Shown: positions 1-6,104, counted from the stretch's first letter. The stretch is DNA of 8,041 nt from Verrucomicrobia bacterium UBA1263 (GCA_002308515.1 DBVN01000013.1:16111-24151); one strand, 5' to 3'. The notes: generated by a model not told the origin, from the sequence alone. Numbers and translations: made by a program.

Positions 1-263
1 ATATACTCATATTCCCAGCCGGTATAGGGACGCAGCTCCTGCAATACGTCGTAACCGAAGCCGGAACGGACCCCGTTCTCATCCTGTTCGTGGTAGCCCG
101 GAAACTCAAAAAAGCCGACTTTTATGGTTTTTGCTTTGGAGTTGCCGTCCGCGCCATATACGCACACAGACACATTATTTGCGCAGAAAACAAATAACAG
201 CACAAAAATGACACTCCAAACAGAAAGACGGAGTTTTCTTAAAAATAAATTCGTTCTGATCAT
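1..263 (-). CDS. Exported substrate-binding-domain (SBP_bac_3) protein, probable sensor; N-terminal fragment
   Basis: Reading the minus strand from the ATG at 263-261 gives 87 open codons that run off the left edge, so the C-terminus is missing. The start MIRTNLFLRKLRLSVW is followed by a hydrophobic stretch (about residues 14-28), a signal peptide or signal anchor. After it comes IKVGFFEFPGYHEQDENG and then a GFGYDVLQEL..YTGWEYEY run. That is the first strand and helix of the bacterial extracellular solute-binding protein family 3 fold, in the form usual for the periplasmic input domains of sensor histidine kinases and GGDEF proteins rather than free ABC-transporter binding proteins. The ligand would typically be an amino acid or other small polar molecule. 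Whether a kinase, cyclase or no output domain follows cannot be seen. The next gene diverges from it. No good Shine-Dalgarno precedes the start, and the frame is open further upstream, so the exact start is uncertain. Confidence 0.72.
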   Translation of the reverse strand, partial: MIRTNLFLRKLRLSVWSVIFVLLFVFCANNVSVCVYGADGNSKAKTIKVGFFEFPGYHEQDENGVRSGFGYDVLQELRPYTGWEYEY

Positions 264-297
264 CCCAATGATGTTGATACTGCTTTTCTGATAGAAT

Positions 298-320
298 GCC
301 GCGCGAATATGCCGCGCGGC
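298..320. repeat. GC-rich hairpin made of a direct repeat
   Basis: GCCGCGCG at 298-305 pairs perfectly with CGCGCGGC at 313-320 around a 7-base loop. The same DNA is also a direct repeat: ATGCCGCGCG occurs at 296-305 and again at 309-318. Eight A residues follow at 321-328. On the minus strand this becomes U8 before the hairpin, the wrong order for an intrinsic terminator in either direction. It would lie in the 5' leader of the minus-strand gene, 35 bases ahead of its start. Confidence 0.6.
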
Positions 321-382
321 AAAAAAAACTAAGGCAGTTTACGCCGGAGTCTGGTGAAATCAAGAAAATAATGATTCCCAAG

Positions 383-412
383 ATAATACGATAAAACGGT
401 TTTTGCTTTCAG
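383..412 (-). promoter_or_regulatory. Weak candidate sigma70-type promoter for the sensor-like gene
   Basis: On the minus strand, CTGAAA (412-407) and TATTAT (388-383) are separated by 18 bases, matching the -35 and -10 consensus at 4/6 and 5/6. Transcription would start near 376 and give a leader of about 110 bases that includes the GC hairpin. This rests on a motif match only. Confidence 0.25.
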
Positions 413-453
413 CTTCCTTTTTTGGGTGCGCTTATTTTTGAGGCAATGCGAAT
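413..453 (+). repeat. Imperfect intergenic repeat, copy A
   Basis: The element contains TTCCTTTTTTGGG, then GCTTATTTTTGAGGCAATGCG and AAT. It resembles the stretch at 1744-1793 in order, spacing and strand, with small insertions. Each copy lies upstream of a plus-strand gene and just upstream of a candidate -35 box. Confidence 0.4.
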
Positions 454-456
454 GTC

Positions 457-485
457 TTGCATTCCTGTGACGGATTTGTTTAAAT
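457..485 (+). promoter_or_regulatory. Weak candidate promoter for the SUMF1 gene
   Basis: TTGCAT (457-462) and TTAAAT (480-485) are separated by 17 bases, matching the sigma70 consensus at 3/6 and 4/6. It would leave a leader of about 80 bases before the ATG at 571. A motif match this weak is only a candidate. Confidence 0.25.
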
Positions 486-570
486 CCTTATGTAGTGTCC
501 TCTGGACAAAGTGTACTGTGAGGGAAAAAAGGTTGTTTTGAGAAAGCAGATTCTATATTTTTTTGACTAT

Positions 571-1674
571 ATGAAAAAGATAGCGCTTGTGATGCTGGGG
601 TTGGTAATTACGGCGGCGATGGTGTGTGCCGAGACAAGTTTTGAAATTACGGAGCATCCTCAAAATCAGACTGTCGCGGAAGGGGATAGCGTGACTTTTT
701 CCGTTAAGGCCAAGGGGGAATCCAGTGTTTTCATGGATATGGTTTGGATCAAACCCGGAAACTTTACTATGGGGTCGCCGACCAATGAAATAGGACGCTG
801 GCCGGATGAGGTACGGTATCGCATAGATATTTCAAGAGGTTTCTGGATAGGGAAATATGAGGTCACTCAGGCGCTGTACATGGCAGTTATGGGCACCAAT
901 CCGGCCAAGGAATATGGAGTCGGGGATGATTATCCGGTGTATAATGTCAGCTGGAGTGACGCGACCAATTTCTGCGCGAAGCTGACGACTCTGGAAAAAG
1001 AAGCAGGCCGATTGCCGGATGGGTATGCATATTGTCTTCCACCGGAGGTTCTTTGGGAATATGCTTGTCGGGCGGGAACGACTACGGCTTTCAATAATGG
1101 GGAAAATATCCTGGATGAGCATTGGGACAAGCCTTGTCCCGGTTTGGAACCTATAGGCTGGTATCCGAACAACAGTGGTGAAACAACTCATCCGGTAGGG
1201 CAGAAGCAGCCGAATGCCTGGGGATTATACGATATGCACGGAAATGTTTGGGAATGGTGCCAGGATTGGTTTCCGGGGTATAAGGATAAACTGCGTGTGG
1301 TGCGCGGCGGAGGCTGGTGTCATTTTGCCCGTTATTGCCGGTCCGCGGCGCGAGGCAGCGGGACTCCTCATCAACGAGACCGAGGCTGCGGGTTCCGTGT
1401 GCTTTTATATCAGGTTGCGGATTCGCCCGACAAGGTGCTGAAGGAGGAGAGTTTCAAGGTGCCTTTGAGTACATTCACTTATCAGTGGAAGCATGCCGGC
1501 AATTCTATCAAGGGCGCGACGGGTCCCAGTTATACGATCGAAAAGGTAAAACCGAAGGATGCGGGCAGTTATTATGTGGTCGTGCGCTGCAATGGACGTT
1601 CCGTAGTAAGCAAGAGAGCCCATTTGACCTTGGAACCAGAGAAAGCTAAGACAGAAGATCCTGTGGAGCAATGA
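571..1674 (+). CDS. Secreted SUMF1 (formylglycine-generating-enzyme-like) protein with split Ig-like domain
   Basis: The product has 367 residues. I chose the ATG at 571 rather than the in-frame GTG at 511 because it begins a textbook signal peptide, MKKIALVMLGLVITAAMVCA, with type I cleavage likely after residue 20. Residues 57-280 are a SUMF1/FGE-sulfatase fold: MVWIKPGNFTMGSP at the start, GKYEVTQALY, NVSWSDATNFC, a YCLPPEVLWEYACRAGTT motif, GLYDMHGNVWEWCQDW, and RVVRGGGW ending in GCGFRVL. Relatives include sulfatase-activating enzymes and many non-catalytic or ligand-binding proteins. The last cysteine pair (C250, C256) is six residues apart, not the five of true FGE, so oxidase activity is doubtful. 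Ig-like sequence lies on both sides: HPQNQTVAEGDSVTF (residues 29-43) before, and TYQW...DAGSYYVVV (303-338) after. The gene stands alone with no partner in view. A cell-surface or periplasmic role is inferred; the substrate is unknown. Confidence 0.88.
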   Translation: MKKIALVMLGLVITAAMVCAETSFEITEHPQNQTVAEGDSVTFSVKAKGESSVFMDMVWIKPGNFTMGSPTNEIGRWPDEVRYRIDISRGFWIGKYEVTQALYMAVMGTNPAKEYGVGDDYPVYNVSWSDATNFCAKLTTLEKEAGRLPDGYAYCLPPEVLWEYACRAGTTTAFNNGENILDEHWDKPCPGLEPIGWYPNNSGETTHPVGQKQPNAWGLYDMHGNVWEWCQDWFPGYKDKLRVVRGGGWCHFARYCRSAARGSGTPHQRDRGCGFRVLLYQVADSPDKVLKEESFKVPLSTFTYQWKHAGNSIKGATGPSYTIEKVKPKDAGSYYVVVRCNGRSVVSKRAHLTLEPEKAKTEDPVEQ

Positions 1675-1743
1675 ACAGCGCGAATCAGACGCTCGCGGGA
1701 ATAATCGGTTGTATCCCGAACCTCATCAAATACTTTTTTGTTT

Positions 1744-1793
1744 GTTTCCCTTTTTGGGATACGCGTATGCTTATTTTTTGGGGCTATGCGCAA
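1744..1793 (+). repeat. Imperfect intergenic repeat, copy B
   Basis: TTCCCTTTTTGGG, then GCTTATTTTTTGGGGCTATGCG and CAAAT follow the order of the copy at 413-453. This copy has an extra segment carrying the palindrome ATACGCGTAT (1757-1766). It ends nine bases before the -35 box of the downstream promoter. Confidence 0.4.
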
Positions 1794-1801
1794 ATTAGTG
1801 A

Positions 1802-1830
1802 TTGAATCTTTCTGCATTAGCAAATATACT
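1802..1830 (+). promoter_or_regulatory. Sigma70-type promoter for the UDP-xylose synthase gene
   Basis: TTGAAT (1802-1807) and TATACT (1825-1830) are 17 bases apart and match the consensus at 4/6 and 5/6. Transcription would begin near 1837, about 50 bases before the start codon at 1889. GGAGAA at 1865-1870 is the only Shine-Dalgarno-like run, and it is 18 bases from the ATG, farther than usual. Confidence 0.5.
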
Positions 1831-1888
1831 AAACCGGTTCGGCGTTGAGCGCGTTTTAATGCGCGGAGAATTGCCTTTGCTGATATAA

Positions 1889-2863
1889 ATGCATACAAAT
1901 AGCGAAAATACAGATACTAAAGATCATCAGCCCGTTTCCGTGGTGACCGGCGGTGCCGGTTTTCTGGGAAGCCATCTGGTGGATTACCTGCTGGCTAAAG
2001 GTCACAAAGTCATTGCTATTGACAATCTGGTGACGGGCCGTGTGGAAAATATCTCTCATTTGCTGGGGAATGAGAATTTTAAATTCATCAAACAAGATGT
2101 TACCCAGTACCTGTTCCTGAGCGAAAAAATAGATTACGTATGGCATTTTGCTTCTCCGGCCAGCCCGATCGATTACGCGGAGCTGCCCATCCAGACCCTG
2201 AAAGTAGGCTCGCTGGGTACACACAAAGCCTTGGGTCTGGCCATGCGCAACAAGGCCCGCTTTCTGCTGACTTCCACCTCCGAGATCTATGGTGATCCTC
2301 TTCAACATCCTCAGACTGAAGACTATTGGGGCAATGTTAACACCGTGGGCCCACGCGGCTGCTATGATGAGGCCAAGCGCTTTGCCGAGGCGATGACCAT
2401 GGCCTACCACCGGGAACATCAGGTGGAGACCCGCATTGTCCGCATCTTTAATACTTATGGCCCCCGGATGCGCCTGCGCGACGGCCGTGTCGTGCCGGCT
2501 TTTGTGGGACAGGCATTGAGGGGAGAACCCATTACTATTTATGGGACCGGCAGCCAGACAAGAAGTTTTTGTTACTGCTCCGATTTGATCGAGGGAATCT
2601 ACCGTCTGATGATGAGCGACTACTGTTATCCGGTCAATATTGGCAACCCGGCTGAGATGACGATCCTGGATTTCGCTAAAGAGATCGTTTCCTTGACAGG
2701 AGGACGCAGTCCGCTCATTTACAAGGATTTGCCAGTGGATGACCCCAAACGGCGCAAACCTGATATCACCAAGGCGCGGACTCTCCTGAACTGGGAGCCG
2801 AAAGTGGATCTGAAAGAGGGGTTGAAGAAGACGATCGAGTGGTTCTCAAAACAGCCGATTTAG
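1889..2863 (+). CDS. uxs: UDP-glucuronate decarboxylase (UDP-xylose synthase)
   Basis: This 324-residue extended short-chain dehydrogenase/reductase converts UDP-glucuronate to UDP-xylose in the cytoplasm with bound NAD+ (EC 4.1.1.35). The Rossmann glycine motif is G21-G24-G27 (GGAGFLG). Family signatures follow: HFASPASPIDYAELP, the STSEIYGDPLQHPQ segment with E132, YWGNVN, CYDEAKR with catalytic Y159 and K163, RIFNTYGPRMRLRDGRVV, and QTRSFCY. Near the C-terminus is R289 in KRRKPDI. E132, Y159 and R289 have the same mutual spacing (27 and 130) as Glu120, Tyr147 and Arg277 of human UXS1, as I recall it, which separates this enzyme from 4-epimerases and dTDP-glucose dehydratases. Length is normal and all catalytic residues are present. 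UDP-xylose would feed surface polysaccharide or glycan synthesis. The gene has its own promoter and lies 158 bases upstream of the pilus-like operon on the same strand; a functional link to it is not shown. The stop codon TAG is at 2861-2863. Confidence 0.93.
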   Translation: MHTNSENTDTKDHQPVSVVTGGAGFLGSHLVDYLLAKGHKVIAIDNLVTGRVENISHLLGNENFKFIKQDVTQYLFLSEKIDYVWHFASPASPIDYAELPIQTLKVGSLGTHKALGLAMRNKARFLLTSTSEIYGDPLQHPQTEDYWGNVNTVGPRGCYDEAKRFAEAMTMAYHREHQVETRIVRIFNTYGPRMRLRDGRVVPAFVGQALRGEPITIYGTGSQTRSFCYCSDLIEGIYRLMMSDYCYPVNIGNPAEMTILDFAKEIVSLTGGRSPLIYKDLPVDDPKRRKPDITKARTLLNWEPKVDLKEGLKKTIEWFSKQPI

Positions 2864-2915
2864 AAGATTTTGGAAGTAATTCATTGTAAAAAGCAATGTT
2901 GGGAAAAAAAGAAGT

Positions 2916-2944
2916 TTGACTAAAACCCGAATAATTGACATACT
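2916..2944 (+). promoter_or_regulatory. Sigma70-type promoter of the pilus-like operon
   Basis: TTGACT (2916-2921) and CATACT (2939-2944) are 17 bases apart, matching the consensus at 5/6 and 4/6. The start would be near 2951, giving a leader of about 70 bases that contains the inverted repeat. A perfect TTGACA at 2935-2940 has no -10 box at a suitable distance, so I prefer the first pair. Confidence 0.5.
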
Positions 2945-2961
2945 ACGCGCAGATTTTTCGC

Positions 2962-2998
2962 CCTCAACGGGGATTGGAATTCTTTGTTCACGTTGAGG
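2962..2998 (+). repeat. Inverted repeat in the operon's 5' leader
   Basis: CCTCAACG (2962-2969) and CGTTGAGG (2991-2998) are perfect complements separated by 21 bases. In RNA they would form an 8-bp stem. Its 3' arm contains GAGG, the only Shine-Dalgarno-like run near the start at 3022, although it lies 23 bases from that ATG. Confidence 0.5.
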
Positions 2999-3021
2999 TT
3001 GTGATTTTATGATTTTGTAAC

Positions 3022-4914
3022 ATGTTGAGCGCAAAAACGTTTTTGAGCCTTGATTACGGGGCTGGAACACTCAAACTTGCGGAGTTTGAGGTAACAGAAT
3101 CCGGTGGACTTCGGTTAAAACAGTTTGGTTTTAGACCGTTAGGTTTGCTCGGAGCGCAGGATAGTGCCCGTGAAGGGCTGCTGAAAAAGGCATTCGGCGA
3201 GATCATCGCTGAACGTCCGGTAGCTGCTAAGCTGGCTAATGTTTGTGCGCCTGGTTATCAAGTATTTAACAAATTTATCAAACTCCCGCCGGTGGACAGT
3301 TCCAAGGCGGCGCAGATCATTCAGTACGAAGCACAGCAGAATATACCGTTTCCGCTGAATGAAGTCGTGTGGGACTATCAGAAAGTAGGCACGGCCGCGG
3401 ATGGAGCCGTGGAAATCCTTCTGGTCGCCATCAAGAGTGACCTGGTAGAAAGCCTCTTCCGTTCCACATCCGATTCCGGACGCAACCTCCAGGTGGTGGA
3501 CGTTTCTGTGGCGGCACTCTCCAACGCTTTCCGTTACACCTACGGCCAGAGTGAAGAATGCGTCATGCTTCTGGATATCGGCGCCAAAACGAGCAACGTC
3601 CTTTTCTTTGAAAAAGGCCGTTTCTTCTGCCGCTCCCTGAATGTTGGAGCCAACGCGATCACCCAGGAGTTTGCCGCTGAGGCCAAGATGCCTTTCGCTC
3701 AGGCGGAACAATTTAAGATCAACGAAGGTTTTGTCAGTTTGGGCGGTGCCTATGAGGAACCGGATAACCCGAAACAGGCGCAGGTCTCCAAGATCGCCCG
3801 TAACGTCCTGACACGCCTTCACATCCAGATCAACCAAACGATCCAGTTCTATCAGAAACAGAACGCGGGCAGCGCTCCCAGCAAGATATATCTCTCCGGC
3901 GGCGGTGTCACACTGCCTTACACGGCGGAATTCTTTACAGAGAAATTTGGTGTTCAGGTAGAATACTTTAACCCGTTGCAGAACGTGGAGATCGCTCCCG
4001 AAGTCAACCTGGAAGAACTCCAGAAAGTAGGTCACTGCATGGGTGAACTCGTGGGTTTGGCTCTCCGCAACCTGGCCGAGTGTCCGGTGGAAATGAACCT
4101 TGTTCCGCTCCGTGTGCGCGAAAGCCAGAAACTGGAACAAAAGAAGCCCTTCTTTATCGCTTCAGTAGCGGCTCTGGTCATCGGACTTTTCGCTCTGGGC
4201 TGGTACTACGGCAATAAGACCGTCAAACCGACCCGTGCCGAGCTGGAACAAGTCGAACAGAAGATGGCCGTTTTGAGAGGTCCTGCTTCGCAAGTCTCTG
4301 CCGAGAAGGATCAAATCAACAAAGCGATGACCTCGCTCAATGAAATGTCCGGCTGGGTGAATGAACGCTTCCTCTGGTTTGACATTTTGAATAACCTCCA
4401 TGAGGCCATGATCGAGACTGAAAAAGAAGTCAGTGCCAATCTGACCGCTGACATGGGCAAAGAGGTCAAAGCCGGTCTGTGGATAGACCAATTCCTGCCG
4501 GAACTGCCGGATATGGAGGCCGGTCTGGAAGATCCTCTTTCCAATGAAGGCGGCGGTGTCAGTTCTGCGAGCATGATGCGTGCTTCCCGTGGTCGTCGTG
4601 TAGATCCCCGTATGTCTGGCCGCTATGCCAGACTGATGGCCAGCGCGGCCGAGATCGCCACGGATAATACCCCGGCCAACACGAACGAGATCCGCGAGAT
4701 CAAAGTGATTTGCAAAGGTGTGAACCTGAAGCAGCAGCGCATCACCGCCAATGATGAGCTGGCCTTCAAGTTTGAAGAAAAAGTCAAGGGAATGACAAAC
4801 TTGTTTGATCCGAACGAAACCAGTCTCTCGGCTCAGTCTGAAATGACTAACGCGTTCGCTAACACGTTCTCTTTCACTGTGAAACTGAAACTGAAGACCC
4901 CTGTGAAGATATAG
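3022..4914 (+). CDS. pilM: PilM-PilN-like fusion, Amuc_1101-like pilus complex protein
   Basis: The product has 630 residues. Residues 1-350 are an actin/FtsA-like PilM domain: phosphate-1 loop LDYGAGTLKLAEFE (from D11), phosphate-2 loop LLDIGAKTSNVLFF (from D185), adenosine motif YLSGGGVTLP (G293-G295), and FNPLQNVEI. PilM proteins usually end near 350 residues. Here the chain continues with VEMNLVPLRVRE (356-367), which resembles the PilN N-terminal peptide that binds PilM, then a transmembrane helix (about 377-396), a coiled coil (about 403-440) and a periplasmic PilN-like region with WFDILNNLHEAM. The protein would therefore sit in the inner membrane with its nucleotide-binding domain in the cytoplasm. 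A loop with MMRASRGRRVDPRMSGR (518-534) is low in complexity. The start follows a poor Shine-Dalgarno. This is the first gene of the operon; the next starts three bases after its TAG. The PilM assignment is firm; the PilN part rests on position and pattern. Confidence 0.9.
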   Translation: MLSAKTFLSLDYGAGTLKLAEFEVTESGGLRLKQFGFRPLGLLGAQDSAREGLLKKAFGEIIAERPVAAKLANVCAPGYQVFNKFIKLPPVDSSKAAQIIQYEAQQNIPFPLNEVVWDYQKVGTAADGAVEILLVAIKSDLVESLFRSTSDSGRNLQVVDVSVAALSNAFRYTYGQSEECVMLLDIGAKTSNVLFFEKGRFFCRSLNVGANAITQEFAAEAKMPFAQAEQFKINEGFVSLGGAYEEPDNPKQAQVSKIARNVLTRLHIQINQTIQFYQKQNAGSAPSKIYLSGGGVTLPYTAEFFTEKFGVQVEYFNPLQNVEIAPEVNLEELQKVGHCMGELVGLALRNLAECPVEMNLVPLRVRESQKLEQKKPFFIASVAALVIGLFALGWYYGNKTVKPTRAELEQVEQKMAVLRGPASQVSAEKDQINKAMTSLNEMSGWVNERFLWFDILNNLHEAMIETEKEVSANLTADMGKEVKAGLWIDQFLPELPDMEAGLEDPLSNEGGGVSSASMMRASRGRRVDPRMSGRYARLMASAAEIATDNTPANTNEIREIKVICKGVNLKQQRITANDELAFKFEEKVKGMTNLFDPNETSLSAQSEMTNAFANTFSFTVKLKLKTPVKI

Positions 4915-4917
4915 ACT

Positions 4918-6096
4918 ATGAATTTCGACATTAAAAAAATCCAAGAGTGGGTCAAAAACAACATGGTGCTGACCATCAGCGCCGTAGTCTCTTTGATATT
5001 GATCATCGCCGCGGTCTTTTATCTGCTTCAGGGTATGAGTGCCAGTGCCGCGGCAAAAGAGGAATTAGCCTCCGCCAAAAGTCAGCTGAACAGCTTGCAG
5101 ACAGCGGAACCTTATCCGAACAAGGCAAATATCGAGATCCTCAAAGAACAGAACGAGGAACTCAAAAAGCTTCAGGATGAGTTTGGAAAGAAGTTCGCTC
5201 CCGTGCCGATTCCTCCCGAAACCTATACGGCCAGCGGTTTTAAGTATAAACTGGAGGAGATGGTCTCTTCCCTGACCAAGAAAGCGAAGGAGTATTCCAT
5301 CCAGCTGCCGACCAATCGTGTGAACTTCAGCTTTGGTTTCACGGCTCAGCGTTCCAACCTGAGAATGGATACCAACAGCTTGAAGATCCAGGCTGAACAG
5401 CTGGCTCATGTGGATTACCTCTGCACCACACTGCTGGATTCGGGTATTTCTGAGTTTATCCGTGTCCGCCGCGCGGCGGGTGCCACCAATGACCTTCTGC
5501 AAGTGGGCAATTACATCGCGGATTATCTGCCCGCGCGCAAGATCATTACCAATCAATACAGCTTTGTTTATCCGTATGAGATCGTATTCAAGACCAGTCC
5601 GGGCGACCTGGCCAAGTATATCAATACCCTGGAACAAAGTCCTTATGGTCTGACGATCAAGTGTGTTAAAGTGGAACGCGCAGAATCCATGATGACGGAT
5701 GAGCTGGCCGACTATCAGGAAACCGTCAACCCCATGATGATGCGTGGTGGCATGCGTGGAATGAGAGGAGGCGGTATGCGTATGGTCGATCCGCGTCTCC
5801 TGCAGCAACAGCAGCAGGAAGCCAAAAGCGCTGAACAGGAAGAAGCCGAGAAAGCGCTCCCCAAAGTAACAACGACCGTTTTGAAACCTACGGCCATTCG
5901 TGTGACGATGTATGTCGATTTCATGCGCATGAAGACTGAGGAAGAAATGACAAGTACACCCGCGGCTCCGCAGGAGGGTACCGATCTTGATGGTGATGGA
6001 ACGCTGGATATCGATAATGACGGCAATCAGCTGCCGGGTGCCAGTGTAGATCCGAATGGTGTACCTATTGAAAAAGGAGATGCCAGCGCGAATTAA
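4918..6096 (+). CDS. Amuc_1100-like (PilO-like) pilus-associated inner-membrane protein
   Basis: The product has 392 residues: a short cytoplasmic N-terminus, one transmembrane helix (about 17-37), a coiled coil (about 42-90) and a periplasmic region with two PilO-like alpha/beta subdomains. DSGISEFIRVRR (174-185) and PYEIVFKTSPGDL (219-231) match, in order and pattern, segments I recall from Akkermansia muciniphila Amuc_1100 (CGLSKFIKVYR and PLEIAFQGDRESV). Amuc_1100 is about 317 residues. The extra length here is a Met/Gly/Arg-rich insert (272-293, with VDPR at 290-293), a Q5 run (296-300) and a Ser/Pro/Asp-rich tail. That tail contains DLDGDGTLDIDNDG (356-369), resembling calcium-binding thrombospondin type 3 or dockerin-like loops. 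The expected role is the PilO-like periplasmic scaffold linking the PilMN-like protein to the secretin. The gene follows the previous stop after three bases, with no strong ribosome site, suggesting translational coupling. Confidence 0.85.
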   Translation: MNFDIKKIQEWVKNNMVLTISAVVSLILIIAAVFYLLQGMSASAAAKEELASAKSQLNSLQTAEPYPNKANIEILKEQNEELKKLQDEFGKKFAPVPIPPETYTASGFKYKLEEMVSSLTKKAKEYSIQLPTNRVNFSFGFTAQRSNLRMDTNSLKIQAEQLAHVDYLCTTLLDSGISEFIRVRRAAGATNDLLQVGNYIADYLPARKIITNQYSFVYPYEIVFKTSPGDLAKYINTLEQSPYGLTIKCVKVERAESMMTDELADYQETVNPMMMRGGMRGMRGGGMRMVDPRLLQQQQQEAKSAEQEEAEKALPKVTTTVLKPTAIRVTMYVDFMRMKTEEEMTSTPAAPQEGTDLDGDGTLDIDNDGNQLPGASVDPNGVPIEKGDASAN

Positions 6097-6104
6097 GGTC
6101 ATCG

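Larger units (their letters stand above)
264..570. other. Divergent intergenic region
   Basis: This 307-base stretch separates the minus-strand sensor-like gene from the plus-strand SUMF1 gene. It holds a GC-rich hairpin (298-320) with an adjoining A8 tract (321-328), weak candidate promoters in both directions, and the first copy of an imperfect repeat (413-453). A GTG at 511 opens the same frame as the SUMF1 gene, but the 20 codons before the ATG at 571 would put charged residues in front of a clean signal peptide, so I treat them as leader. I see no other coding potential. Confidence 0.6.
1675..1888. other. Intergenic region between SUMF1 and UDP-xylose synthase genes
   Basis: This 214-base stretch contains the second copy of the intergenic repeat, with a perfect 10-base palindrome ATACGCGTAT at 1757-1766, and a good promoter at 1802-1830. 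I see no convincing intrinsic terminator for the SUMF1 gene: a CGGGA/TCCCG pair near 1697-1719 has only five base pairs and the T-run follows too far downstream. Confidence 0.5.
2864..3021. other. Intergenic leader of the pilus-like operon
   Basis: This 158-base stretch holds a candidate promoter (2916-2944) and an inverted repeat (2962-2998). A short hairpin CATTG/CAATG (2882-2898) follows the uxs stop codon but has no T-run after it, so it is not a convincing terminator. Read-through from uxs into the operon remains possible. Confidence 0.5.

Noticed and set aside
175..381. Small 68-codon minus-strand frame
   Set aside because: It overlaps the sensor-like gene start in another frame, and its translation has no pattern. 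The frame beginning at 263 gives a signal peptide and a binding-protein motif.
511..570. Upstream GTG start for the SUMF1 gene
   Set aside because: The 20 extra codons precede a clean signal peptide starting at 571 and would bury it behind a charged segment. No good ribosome site supports the GTG.
2882..2898. Possible terminator after uxs
   Set aside because: The CATTG/CAATG stem has five base pairs, is AT-rich and is followed by GGG and A residues rather than T residues.
3139..4140. 333-codon open frame on the minus strand
   Set aside because: It lies wholly antisense to the PilM domain, whose motifs and operon context are clear. The translation shows no recognisable domain, so it is a codon-bias shadow.
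4162..4944. 260-codon open frame on the minus strand
   Set aside because: It is antisense to the PilN-like half of the fusion protein and shows no domain or start signal.
5065..6102. 345-codon open frame on the minus strand
   Set aside because: It is antisense to the Amuc_1100-like gene, rich in His, Arg and Leu, and has no motif. It is explained by the codon use of the real gene.
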